From Acidipila sp. EB88 (GTDB taxonomy: Bacteria > Acidobacteriota > Terriglobia > Terriglobales > Acidobacteriaceae): a stretch of DNA of 64,000 bases. The position numbers were made by a program, and so were the translations under genes. The notes below the pieces were generated by a model. It saw only the letters and a program-made list of their open reading frames with translations, was not told the origin of the DNA and searched no databases. The stretch is from positions 18,255 through 82,254 of the forward strand of contig NZ_QWEV01000002.1 in assembly GCF_003858395.1 (NCBI RefSeq), in the 5' to 3' direction. Shown piece by piece: positions 54,770 through 63,746 of this stretch (positions are counted from its first letter, which is position 1; each line of letters starts with the position of its first letter).

Positions 54770-55548
54770 CGGCTCACCTCTGGGCGGAACGTGGAGCCTT
54801 GGCCTACAAGCGGATCTACGGAGACGCGGTTCTCGTGGAATTCGGTGATGGTCAAACCGAGAGGATTGATCGTCTCGTATTGCGGGTTTGTCTTTGCCTG
54901 CTCGCTCACCTGGGCGGGATTCAAATAGTAGGTGAACGAAGCCATCCAGTGCTCCGTTCGCGGCTTGCTGGAGGTCCGCATCGGGTAGATGAGATCGAAG
55001 GTCTCAAGGGCCGTTCCTCGGGAGAGGATGGTGTTCTCAATCTTCTCCTGGGACATCGAGGTAATCGTCACATTGTTGACCTGCACCTCGCTCTGTTCCG
55101 TCTGCCCGCTCGTCACCTGGGTGATGAGGTGGTTCGCATTGTCCTGGCCGATGAGCTGGGCGGCGAGAGCTGAGGAAAGAAAGTAGTAGTTCATGGGGTA
55201 CTTCTTCGCCATCGTCTCGCGATTGATCGTGTGTCGGTAGCCAGTCCAATCGGTGAGATAGGTGCGGATTTCACCTTCGCGTGGGCTGTAGTTCAGGTCG
55301 GTGTACTGGATCGCCTGTGCCCTGCCCGCCTCATCAATGCGGATGTAGCGGTTGACGACCGGACGGTGCGAGACAGCGACCAAACCGCCGCACAACAACA
55401 GAGAGATACCTGCGAGTGCGCTGATCGCAATCTTTGCCATACTGCGCTCGCTATACTGCGCGGAATAAACCTGATTCCCAATCTTGTCGGCCTCGACGTG
55501 CTGCCTCGCCGTGAGCGTGCTACCGGGGATTGCGACGTGTGTGGACAT
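54766..55548 (-). CDS. virB8: VirB8/TrbF-like inner-membrane protein
   Basis: 260 residues from ATG at 55548 (an ATG at 55608 upstream reads through the small gene and is unlikely). One helix (MAKIAISALAGISLLLCGGL) then a periplasmic NTF2-like domain (RYIRIDEAGRAQAIQYTDLN, RTEHWMASFTYYLNPAQVSE, NPLGLTITEFHENRV). Core T4SS scaffold. Overlaps the next upstream 55-residue gene. Its mirror copy starts at 63718. Confidence 0.85.
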   Translation of the reverse strand: MSTHVAIPGSTLTARQHVEADKIGNQVYSAQYSERSMAKIAISALAGISLLLCGGLVAVSHRPVVNRYIRIDEAGRAQAIQYTDLNYSPREGEIRTYLTDWTGYRHTINRETMAKKYPMNYYFLSSALAAQLIGQDNANHLITQVTSGQTEQSEVQVNNVTITSMSQEKIENTILSRGTALETFDLIYPMRTSSKPRTEHWMASFTYYLNPAQVSEQAKTNPQYETINPLGLTITEFHENRVSVDPLVGQGSTFRPEVSR

Positions 55549-55687
55549 TCGTATTCCTTTCCTGAATTGCGTGAACGGCTTTGTGTACTCGAACAATGGT
55601 GGAAACAAAGACGATGAAGAGCACGGCCAGCGTCAACATGCGGACTGGCCAGGGGGCGCGTCGGTAGAGCACGATGAGAAACAGCAT
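55520..55687 (-). CDS. Small membrane protein between virB6 and virB8
   Basis: 55 residues: MLFLIVLYRRAPWPVRMLTL then AVLFIVFVSTIVRVHKAVHA, one or two membrane helices and a basic tail. It starts 8 bp after the VirB6 stop and its 3' end overlaps the virB8 start, so it is translationally coupled. Perhaps a T4SS accessory of the TrbK/VirB7 kind, though no lipobox is seen. Identical copy at 63579-63746. Confidence 0.6.
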   Translation of the reverse strand: MLFLIVLYRRAPWPVRMLTLAVLFIVFVSTIVRVHKAVHAIQERNTNVHTRRNPR

Positions 55688-55695
55688 GGCGACTC

Positions 55696-56577
55696 CTAAA
55701 GACCTAATGCTGCGGCTGTGGCCGCCCTATTAGCCATCTCCCCAGCCCTCCCAGCCAGTCCAGCTCCACCGCCGAAAATCATCTGCGTGACGCTTGGGAT
55801 AAGGAACATATTGAGGATGAAAGCAACGAAGATCGTAGTGAACGGAATGAGATTCGCGAGCCACATGGCAACGCTGTAATCACCGTGGAAGGTCTGCGTC
55901 ATAAAGCCCATGAGGAATTGAGACCAGACGTAGATAAAGGCAGCTGCAACGGCGCGAATCATCGCGAGGGACAAAAGCACCTCAACGAAGTGCAGGAACT
56001 TACCACGGAATGTCTCAGTCAAGTACAGGGGAACCATCAGTGGGCCGAACAAAGCGGCCACGGCATAGAAGATGAATCCACTGCAATTGATGAGGAAGAT
56101 GATGCCCGAAGCGAGCCCGAGCAGACCTTCGACGTAGTAGTAGCAAATGGTCTCCATCGGGGCGAGGATTGTGGGCATGGGCGTGTTGTGGCCCGCATCC
56201 GCCAGCAGTGCCGTCAACTGGTTCAACTGTGCTTGGTCAAGGATCTGTGAAATAGCAGCGGCAATGTAGGAGAACATGCGATTGAAGCCGAAGCTCGCAC
56301 CTGGGAGATTGTTGACCCAGTAGTGTTCCACCACGAGGCAGAAAAGGAATCTGAATAGGAAGGTGCGCAGCTCATCCAAACTGACGGTGCGATGCCCTCC
56401 GAGATGCACCGACCATGACGACATCCGTACAGCGATGCCAATAAGGATCATGGTCGCAATGAAGGTGAGTAGGATCATCCCGAAGTTCGACAGGGCTCCA
56501 CCGTTCTGCGTCGTGAGGTTCGTCAAATCCTGGGTGAACTGGGAGAGCCAATCGACCGCTCCGGGTGTGGGGTTCAT
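55696..56577 (-). CDS. virB6: VirB6/TrbL-like polytopic channel protein
   Basis: 293 residues with about six helices: FGMILLTFIATMILIGIAVR, LFRFLFCLVVEHYWVNNL, GLLGLASGIIFLINCSGFIF, VAALFGPLMVPLYLTETFRG, SLAMIRAVAAAFIYVWSQFL and a Gly/Ala-rich end. ETFRGKF and the central loop match the TrbL/VirB6 class. Forms part of the inner-membrane channel. Confidence 0.85.
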   Translation of the reverse strand: MNPTPGAVDWLSQFTQDLTNLTTQNGGALSNFGMILLTFIATMILIGIAVRMSSWSVHLGGHRTVSLDELRTFLFRFLFCLVVEHYWVNNLPGASFGFNRMFSYIAAAISQILDQAQLNQLTALLADAGHNTPMPTILAPMETICYYYVEGLLGLASGIIFLINCSGFIFYAVAALFGPLMVPLYLTETFRGKFLHFVEVLLSLAMIRAVAAAFIYVWSQFLMGFMTQTFHGDYSVAMWLANLIPFTTIFVAFILNMFLIPSVTQMIFGGGAGLAGRAGEMANRAATAAALGL

Positions 56578-56673
56578 AGGGTCACTCTCACGCTTGAAAT
56601 GTGGAACTTGTTGTTTCGGGTTGAAAGGCTAGGCGCTGAGAGGTCCAGCGCCAGCCCCAGTACCGCATCTGGC

Positions 56674-57576
56674 TCAGTAATAGGTGGTCCAGGTGGTCGA
56701 TCCATTCCCCAGATACGTGGGATTGTTCGCCTGCTGGGTGTACTTGAAGTCCGCGTCGTTGATCGTCATCGAAGCGACGTTGCGCTTCTCCATGTTGGCG
56801 ACCGCTGCCTGTGCCGCCATGCACGCGTGGATTTGCCCCTGCGCGTGCTCTTCTTCCGCACGTTGGGAGTTGGAGACGTTCAACAAATTGAGCTGTTCGA
56901 CCTCGCTGTTGGTCGCGTCGCTTGTGTCGTAGACCGACGTGTTGAGGGCGGTATTAGCTGCTAAATTGGCCGTTCTGCTGGCTTGGTATGCTCCGCTTGC
57001 TGCGAGGCATTGGCTTGATGCAGCATCCATTGCCTCGATGTGGGCGAGGGTAGAAAGCCGCTGGCTTTGTCCAACGATTTCCCCGCTCCAGAAGCTCGAA
57101 GATGTACCAGAGATCGCGAGATTCATGATCTTCCAGACAAGGCTTGAGTTCTGAGATTGGCCGTTCAATTGAGATTGAAGACCAGCCGTTTCCCCGTAGG
57201 TATTCTGCACACTGCTGTGCAGTAGGGCGTTCTCTGCCGTACTCCAAATCTGCTTGGAATTGAAATACTTCAGGTTGTTGACGATGGTGTTGTAGGTGGT
57301 GACCGATTGCTGATAGATATTCAGCGCGGTTGTGGCCATTTTGTAGTCGTTGTCGAGCTGCTGGAGGAGCGTAAGGTTCGTCTGCGAACCTGCTGCAACC
57401 TCCTGGGCCTGGATCGCAAGTCCCTTCTCTTCATTGACGATCTGCTGAATGGCGTGAGCCGATTGGGTTGGATCAAAGGTGATGCCGCCGAACTGCGCGT
57501 GAGCTGGGACCGCCATTGCGAACGCGGCGATTCCGCTAACGAGAGTGAGACTGCGGGCTGCGGTGAGCTTCTTCAT
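56674..57576 (-). CDS. virB5: VirB5/TrbJ-like secreted protein
   Basis: 300 residues, signal peptide (RSLTLVSGIAAFAMAVPAHA), then a long coiled-coil rich in Gln/Asn/Ala (QQIVNEEKGLAIQAQEVAAG, LLQQLDNDYKMATTALNIYQ). This is the TrbJ/VirB5 minor-pilin layout. In the T4SS operon between virB10 and virB6. Confidence 0.8.
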   Translation of the reverse strand: MKKLTAARSLTLVSGIAAFAMAVPAHAQFGGITFDPTQSAHAIQQIVNEEKGLAIQAQEVAAGSQTNLTLLQQLDNDYKMATTALNIYQQSVTTYNTIVNNLKYFNSKQIWSTAENALLHSSVQNTYGETAGLQSQLNGQSQNSSLVWKIMNLAISGTSSSFWSGEIVGQSQRLSTLAHIEAMDAASSQCLAASGAYQASRTANLAANTALNTSVYDTSDATNSEVEQLNLLNVSNSQRAEEEHAQGQIHACMAAQAAVANMEKRNVASMTINDADFKYTQQANNPTYLGNGSTTWTTYY

Positions 57577-57588
57577 GGATGGAAACTC

Positions 57589-58884
57589 CTAAAGCGTCGG
57601 GTTGACGCGATGATCTGCGTAGGAGGGGATGAGGATGTCTTTGCCGATGTAGACCCGCGCTCTCGAACCTTCCTTGAGCGTGATGATCGGCAGCCGATTG
57701 AGGAAGTGATTGAGTACCTGTTCGCCCTCCTGGCTGGTTTGCGAGGAGATGCCGTTGCGGATCTGGCTATCGGTTGTTAGAACGCTCCCGTTGTTGCCGA
57801 TCTGCGCGAGTCCTCCCAGGCCCCCGATTGCGGCGGCAGCGGCAAACGCTTGCAGATAGCCATGGTCTACCTTGGTGGCAAGGCCGGTGGTCCCGATTTG
57901 ATCGAGGCCAGCGTACTTGTCGATGTCGATGGAGAAGCCATCTGGGCAGACGGCACGGTGAAACACTACCGCGAGCTTGTGCTGCTGCTGATTCCCTACT
58001 GCTGTGACGGAGCCGATAAGCCGGGTCCCCTGAGGCAGGAGCAGGTTTTGCCGGTCGTGCGAGTAGTAGTCCGTGGTGAGCATGAGCAGGACCGGGCCTG
58101 CCATGCCGCCGTCTACGTGGTTGGTAACAACTCCCTCAAGAACGGTGCCCTCGAAGACGCGGTACAGCTTGCCTCCGTACTCATCGAAGTTGTACGCGGC
58201 CATCGCGTTCGTTTCCTTCTTTTCGCTTGGCCTGGAACCTTCCGGCACAGCCGGCGGCTCGCCGCCGCCGATGATCTGATTTGCTATGACGGTTGGCCCG
58301 GTGGAGGTCGGTACCTGGCTCGTCGGGATCTGGCCTGCCGATGTAGCCTCGTGGGTCTGGAAGTCAACAGCTACGGTGTCGCTGTTGAGGGCATCCACTC
58401 GGTGCTTCTCACGGTCTGCCGCCTTCTGTTTCGCCTGGGCGTGCGCCTCTGACTGGCCAGATGTCTGCCTGGGAGCATTTGCGCTTGTGCCGTAGATCGC
58501 GGCGCTCTGGGCCGGGGTCATGGGCGCTGTGCCGTCCGCTTCAGGCGGTGGGATAGGCTGTCCCATAGCCTGTTCTTGCGCCCGCATGCCCTGTTCCTGC
58601 GCGTTCATTGCTGCCATGGCCTGTTGAAGCTGGGCGTGCTCGGCGTCACTCTTCTGGAGCAATGCCTGCTGCTTCTGGAAGTTGCTTACCTGCTGCGTGT
58701 CGGCGGTAGACGGGCGAGCGGGCAGAGTGCTCTTAACAGCTTCCTGCTTGTGGCCGCTGCCGGTGATTACGTTGTAGGCAGTGGAAACCCCAATCAGGGC
58801 GACTGCTCCGGTCAAGGCAAGAACGATGGGCAAGGTCTTGCCGATAGGCGGCTTTGTGGATGGTGCTACCGGGACGGTTCCCAT
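57589..58884 (-). CDS. virB10: VirB10/TrbI-like T4SS protein
   Basis: 431 residues. One N-terminal helix (LPIVLALTGAVALIGVSTAY), a Gln/Ala/Pro-rich periplasmic linker, and the C-terminal beta-barrel (LYRVFEGTVLEGVVTNHVDG, LLLPQGTRLIGSVTAVGNQQ, GLATKVDHGYLQAFAAAAAI). Spans inner and outer membrane and contacts VirB9. Starts at the virB9 stop. In the mirror copy (60384-61694) a lost C near 61642 changes its last 12 residues. Confidence 0.9.
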   Translation of the reverse strand: MGTVPVAPSTKPPIGKTLPIVLALTGAVALIGVSTAYNVITGSGHKQEAVKSTLPARPSTADTQQVSNFQKQQALLQKSDAEHAQLQQAMAAMNAQEQGMRAQEQAMGQPIPPPEADGTAPMTPAQSAAIYGTSANAPRQTSGQSEAHAQAKQKAADREKHRVDALNSDTVAVDFQTHEATSAGQIPTSQVPTSTGPTVIANQIIGGGEPPAVPEGSRPSEKKETNAMAAYNFDEYGGKLYRVFEGTVLEGVVTNHVDGGMAGPVLLMLTTDYYSHDRQNLLLPQGTRLIGSVTAVGNQQQHKLAVVFHRAVCPDGFSIDIDKYAGLDQIGTTGLATKVDHGYLQAFAAAAAIGGLGGLAQIGNNGSVLTTDSQIRNGISSQTSQEGEQVLNHFLNRLPIITLKEGSRARVYIGKDILIPSYADHRVNPTL

Positions 58885-59669
58885 TAGTTGTTCTCCTGGC
58901 GGTGAAACTCAACCTTGGACTTGCCGATGGCGACGTAACCGTTCTGCAGGAGCTTGGGAACGGTGTAGAGGCCGTTTTCGAACTGGAAGTTGATGAGCGA
59001 GCCTTTCTTGTCCTTCAGCTCGTAGACCACCGGGGGCTCTTCAAACTTGCCCTGGATGTAGGTGAACTTTCCGTCATCCCAGATTTGCCGCACACCCAAA
59101 GCCTTCGCCTTCGGCTGGTCCCAGCTGTAATCGAAATGCAGGTTGCTGGGGTAGGTGCTCTGATACTTCTCCTGAGCGATTTCGGCCGTCTTTTTGTCGG
59201 CTGCTGCTGCGGCCTTCGCTTGGGCGACTTCCCTTTCGAGCCGGTCTTCCTTCTCCTTCACCTCTGCCGCTGGGAGGAATACCGGAGCATCGGCCATCTT
59301 CTTCTGGGCGTCCTGGTCGGTCTGCACCAGGAACACGGTGGCATCGAAGCCTCCGGCCTGGTCTGCCGACACCTCTTTCAGCTCAAGGGTGTAGTCGTTG
59401 CCGTGATCGGAGATGATGTGGACGTTGGTGCTGCTCTTCGCCGCCGCTGCCTTGGGTTTCACGCTCACGAAGCGGCTGGCGACGTGACCGGCATTGAAAA
59501 TCCAGTCGTCGGTGTTTCCGCCGAAGATCGTGGCGACCTTCTCCTCCGCTGGAAGCTCAAGGAGCGTCGATTCATTGAGAGGGTCCGAATCACCGGCGCG
59601 TTCTTTGGCGCTCACCTGCACAGCCTCCATGCCCAACAGAAGGCTCCAGATGAGGTAGAGACGCGACGC
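58884..59669 (-). CDS. virB9: VirB9/TrbG-like T4SS protein, 5' end cut at the inverted-repeat junction
   Basis: Mature part with FVSVKPKAAAAKSSTNVHII, YTLELKEVSADQAGGFDATV, FDYSWDQPKAKALGVRQIWD and IQGKFEEPPVVYELKDKKGS, the VirB9 / CagX family. The N-terminal segment SRLYLIWSLLLGMEAVQVSA is the end of a signal peptide; its natural start lies beyond the mirror point. A minus frame continuing to 59774 reads into antisense of the right arm and does not represent a real N-terminus. Confidence 0.88.
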   Translation of the reverse strand, partial: ASRLYLIWSLLLGMEAVQVSAKERAGDSDPLNESTLLELPAEEKVATIFGGNTDDWIFNAGHVASRFVSVKPKAAAAKSSTNVHIISDHGNDYTLELKEVSADQAGGFDATVFLVQTDQDAQKKMADAPVFLPAAEVKEKEDRLEREVAQAKAAAAADKKTAEIAQEKYQSTYPSNLHFDYSWDQPKAKALGVRQIWDDGKFTYIQGKFEEPPVVYELKDKKGSLINFQFENGLYTVPKLLQNGYVAIGKSKVEFHRQENN

Positions 59670-59673
59670 TCCG

Positions 59674-60384
59674 GTGATTCGGACCCTTCTCAATGAATCG
59701 ACGCTCCTTGAGCTTCCAGCGGAGGAGAAGGTCGCCACGATCTTCGGCGGAAACACCGACGACTGGATTTTCAATGCCGGTCACGTCGCCAGCCGCTTCG
59801 TGAGCGTGAAACCCAAGGCAGCGGCGGCGAAGAGCAGCACCAACGTCCACATCATCTCCGATCACGGCAACGACTACACCCTTGAGCTGAAAGAGGTGTC
59901 GGCAGACCAGGCCGGAGGCTTCGATGCCACCGTGTTCCTGGTGCAGACCGACCAGGACGCCCAGAAGAAGATGGCCGATGCTCCGGTATTCCTCCCAGCG
60001 GCAGAGGTGAAGGAGAAGGAAGACCGGCTCGAAAGGGAAGTCGCCCAAGCGAAGGCCGCAGCAGCAGCCGACAAAAAGACGGCCGAAATCGCTCAGGAGA
60101 AGTATCAGAGCACCTACCCCAGCAACCTGCATTTCGATTACAGCTGGGACCAGCCGAAGGCGAAGGCTTTGGGTGTGCGGCAAATCTGGGATGACGGAAA
60201 GTTCACCTACATCCAGGGCAAGTTTGAAGAGCCCCCGGTGGTCTACGAGCTGAAGGACAAGAAAGGCTCGCTCATCAACTTCCAGTTCGAAAACGGCCTC
60301 TACACCGTTCCCAAGCTCCTGCAGAACGGTTACGTCGCCATCGGCAAGTCCAAGGTTGAGTTTCACCGCCAGGAGAACAACTAA
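59674..60384 (+). pseudogene. Mirror copy of virB9, lacking signal peptide
   Basis: Starts artificially at GTG 59674 with IRTLLNESTLLELPAEEK, the first four residues being shifted by the extra T. Otherwise the same as the virB9 body. No export signal, so non-functional as written. Confidence 0.85.
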
Positions 60385-61694
60385 TGGGAACCGTCCCGGT
60401 AGCACCATCCACAAAGCCGCCTATCGGCAAGACCTTGCCCATCGTTCTTGCCTTGACCGGAGCAGTCGCCCTGATTGGGGTTTCCACTGCCTACAACGTA
60501 ATCACCGGCAGCGGCCACAAGCAGGAAGCTGTTAAGAGCACTCTGCCCGCTCGCCCGTCTACCGCCGACACGCAGCAGGTAAGCAACTTCCAGAAGCAGC
60601 AGGCATTGCTCCAGAAGAGTGACGCCGAGCACGCCCAGCTTCAACAGGCCATGGCAGCAATGAACGCGCAGGAACAGGGCATGCGGGCGCAAGAACAGGC
60701 TATGGGACAGCCTATCCCACCGCCTGAAGCGGACGGCACAGCGCCCATGACCCCGGCCCAGAGCGCCGCGATCTACGGCACAAGCGCAAATGCTCCCAGG
60801 CAGACATCTGGCCAGTCAGAGGCGCACGCCCAGGCGAAACAGAAGGCGGCAGACCGTGAGAAGCACCGAGTGGATGCCCTCAACAGCGACACCGTAGCTG
60901 TTGACTTCCAGACCCACGAGGCTACATCGGCAGGCCAGATCCCGACGAGCCAGGTACCGACCTCCACCGGGCCAACCGTCATAGCAAATCAGATCATCGG
61001 CGGCGGCGAGCCGCCGGCTGTGCCGGAAGGTTCCAGGCCAAGCGAAAAGAAGGAAACGAACGCGATGGCCGCGTACAACTTCGATGAGTACGGAGGCAAG
61101 CTGTACCGCGTCTTCGAGGGCACCGTTCTTGAGGGAGTTGTTACCAACCACGTAGACGGCGGCATGGCAGGCCCGGTCCTGCTCATGCTCACCACGGACT
61201 ACTACTCGCACGACCGGCAAAACCTGCTCCTGCCTCAGGGGACCCGGCTTATCGGCTCCGTCACAGCAGTAGGGAATCAGCAGCAGCACAAGCTCGCGGT
61301 AGTGTTTCACCGTGCCGTCTGCCCAGATGGCTTCTCCATCGACATCGACAAGTACGCTGGCCTCGATCAAATCGGGACCACCGGCCTTGCCACCAAGGTA
61401 GACCATGGCTATCTGCAAGCGTTTGCCGCTGCCGCCGCAATCGGGGGCCTGGGAGGACTCGCGCAGATCGGCAACAACGGGAGCGTTCTAACAACCGATA
61501 GCCAGATCCGCAACGGCATCTCCTCGCAAACCAGCCAGGAGGGCGAACAGGTACTCAATCACTTCCTCAATCGGCTGCCGATCATCACGCTCAAGGAAGG
61601 TTCGAGAGCGCGGGTCTACATCGGCAAAGACATCCTCATCCCTCCTACGCAGATCATCGCGTCAACCCGACGCTTTAGGAGTTTCCATCCATGA
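60384..61694 (+). CDS. Mirror copy of virB10 with altered C-terminus
   Basis: Same as 57589-58884 up to KDILIP, after which a C lost from CCCC near 61642 shifts the frame to PTQIIASTRRFRSFHP and 436 residues. In the left copy the end is SYADHRVNPTL. Confidence 0.85.
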   Translation: MGTVPVAPSTKPPIGKTLPIVLALTGAVALIGVSTAYNVITGSGHKQEAVKSTLPARPSTADTQQVSNFQKQQALLQKSDAEHAQLQQAMAAMNAQEQGMRAQEQAMGQPIPPPEADGTAPMTPAQSAAIYGTSANAPRQTSGQSEAHAQAKQKAADREKHRVDALNSDTVAVDFQTHEATSAGQIPTSQVPTSTGPTVIANQIIGGGEPPAVPEGSRPSEKKETNAMAAYNFDEYGGKLYRVFEGTVLEGVVTNHVDGGMAGPVLLMLTTDYYSHDRQNLLLPQGTRLIGSVTAVGNQQQHKLAVVFHRAVCPDGFSIDIDKYAGLDQIGTTGLATKVDHGYLQAFAAAAAIGGLGGLAQIGNNGSVLTTDSQIRNGISSQTSQEGEQVLNHFLNRLPIITLKEGSRARVYIGKDILIPPTQIIASTRRFRSFHP

Positions 61695-62593
61695 AGAAGC
61701 TCACCGCAGCCCGCAGTCTCACTCTCGTTAGCGGAATCGCCGCGTTCGCAATGGCGGTCCCAGCTCACGCGCAGTTCGGCGGCATCACCTTTGATCCAAC
61801 CCAATCGGCTCACGCCATTCAGCAGATCGTCAATGAAGAGAAGGGACTTGCGATCCAGGCCCAGGAGGTTGCAGCAGGTTCGCAGACGAACCTTACGCTC
61901 CTCCAGCAGCTCGACAACGACTACAAAATGGCCACAACCGCGCTGAATATCTATCAGCAATCGGTCACCACCTACAACACCATCGTCAACAACCTGAAGT
62001 ATTTCAATTCCAAGCAGATTTGGAGTACGGCAGAGAACGCCCTACTGCACAGCAGTGTGCAGAATACCTACGGGGAAACGGCTGGTCTTCAATCTCAATT
62101 GAACGGCCAATCTCAGAACTCAAGCCTTGTCTGGAAGATCATGAATCTCGCGATCTCTGGTACATCTTCGAGCTTCTGGAGCGGGGAAATCGTTGGACAA
62201 AGCCAGCGGCTTTCTACCCTCGCCCACATCGAGGCAATGGATGCTGCATCAAGCCAATGCCTCGCAGCAAGCGGAGCATACCAAGCCAGCAGAACGGCCA
62301 ATTTAGCAGCTAATACCGCCCTCAACACGTCGGTCTACGACACAAGCGACGCGACCAACAGCGAGGTCGAACAGCTCAATTTGTTGAACGTCTCCAACTC
62401 CCAACGTGCGGAAGAAGAGCACGCGCAGGGGCAAATCCACGCGTGCATGGCGGCACAGGCAGCGGTCGCCAACATGGAGAAGCGCAACGTCGCTTCGATG
62501 ACGATCAACGACGCGGACTTCAAGTACACCCAGCAGGCGAACAATCCCACGTATCTGGGGAATGGATCGACCACCTGGACCACCTATTACTGA
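61691..62593 (+). CDS. Mirror copy of virB5/trbJ
   Basis: 300 residues identical to the product of 56674-57576. Confidence 0.9.
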   Translation: MKKLTAARSLTLVSGIAAFAMAVPAHAQFGGITFDPTQSAHAIQQIVNEEKGLAIQAQEVAAGSQTNLTLLQQLDNDYKMATTALNIYQQSVTTYNTIVNNLKYFNSKQIWSTAENALLHSSVQNTYGETAGLQSQLNGQSQNSSLVWKIMNLAISGTSSSFWSGEIVGQSQRLSTLAHIEAMDAASSQCLAASGAYQASRTANLAANTALNTSVYDTSDATNSEVEQLNLLNVSNSQRAEEEHAQGQIHACMAAQAAVANMEKRNVASMTINDADFKYTQQANNPTYLGNGSTTWTTYY

Positions 62594-62689
62594 GCCAGAT
62601 GCGGTACTGGGGCTGGCGCTGGACCTCTCAGCGCCTAGCCTTTCAACCCGAAACAACAAGTTCCACATTTCAAGCGTGAGAGTGACCCT

Positions 62690-63570
62690 ATGAACCCACA
62701 CCCGGAGCGGTCGATTGGCTCTCCCAGTTCACCCAGGATTTGACGAACCTCACGACGCAGAACGGTGGAGCCCTGTCGAACTTCGGGATGATCCTACTCA
62801 CCTTCATTGCGACCATGATCCTTATTGGCATCGCTGTACGGATGTCGTCATGGTCGGTGCATCTCGGAGGGCATCGCACCGTCAGTTTGGATGAGCTGCG
62901 CACCTTCCTATTCAGATTCCTTTTCTGCCTCGTGGTGGAACACTACTGGGTCAACAATCTCCCAGGTGCGAGCTTCGGCTTCAATCGCATGTTCTCCTAC
63001 ATTGCCGCTGCTATTTCACAGATCCTTGACCAAGCACAGTTGAACCAGTTGACGGCACTGCTGGCGGATGCGGGCCACAACACGCCCATGCCCACAATCC
63101 TCGCCCCGATGGAGACCATTTGCTACTACTACGTCGAAGGTCTGCTCGGGCTCGCTTCGGGCATCATCTTCCTCATCAATTGCAGTGGATTCATCTTCTA
63201 TGCCGTGGCCGCTTTGTTCGGCCCACTGATGGTTCCCCTGTACTTGACTGAGACATTCCGTGGTAAGTTCCTGCACTTCGTTGAGGTGCTTTTGTCCCTC
63301 GCGATGATTCGCGCCGTTGCAGCTGCCTTTATCTACGTCTGGTCTCAATTCCTCATGGGCTTTATGACGCAGACCTTCCACGGTGATTACAGCGTTGCCA
63401 TGTGGCTCGCGAATCTCATTCCGTTCACTACGATCTTCGTTGCTTTCATCCTCAATATGTTCCTTATCCCAAGCGTCACGCAGATGATTTTCGGCGGTGG
63501 AGCTGGACTGGCTGGGAGGGCTGGGGAGATGGCTAATAGGGCGGCCACAGCCGCAGCATTAGGTCTTTAG
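62690..63570 (+). pseudogene. Mirror copy of virB6/trbL, frameshifted at codon 4
   Basis: ATG at 62690 is followed by AACCCACACC where the left copy has AACCCCACACC; the missing C puts the rest out of frame. An internal start at 62740 would give 276 residues. The remainder matches 55696-56577. Confidence 0.85.
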
Positions 63571-63578
63571 GAGTCGCC

Positions 63579-63746
63579 ATGCTGTTTCTCATCGTGCTCT
63601 ACCGACGCGCCCCCTGGCCAGTCCGCATGTTGACGCTGGCCGTGCTCTTCATCGTCTTTGTTTCCACCATTGTTCGAGTACACAAAGCCGTTCACGCAAT
63701 TCAGGAAAGGAATACGAATGTCCACACACGTCGCAATCCCCGGTAG
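63579..63746 (+). CDS. Mirror copy of the 55-residue membrane protein
   Basis: Same sequence as 55520-55687. Confidence 0.6.
   Translation: MLFLIVLYRRAPWPVRMLTLAVLFIVFVSTIVRVHKAVHAIQERNTNVHTRRNPR

Larger units (their letters stand above)
55264..59596 (+). repeat. Large inverted repeat, left arm (4.33 kb)
   Basis: The reverse complement of this block equals 59670-64000 almost base for base and carries intact virB8-part, small gene, virB6, virB5, virB10 and most of virB9. Confidence 0.95.

Noticed and set aside
59590..60414. Long minus-strand frame of about 274 residues in the right arm
   Set aside because: It is the antisense shadow of the mirror virB9 gene and has the same shadow in the left arm.
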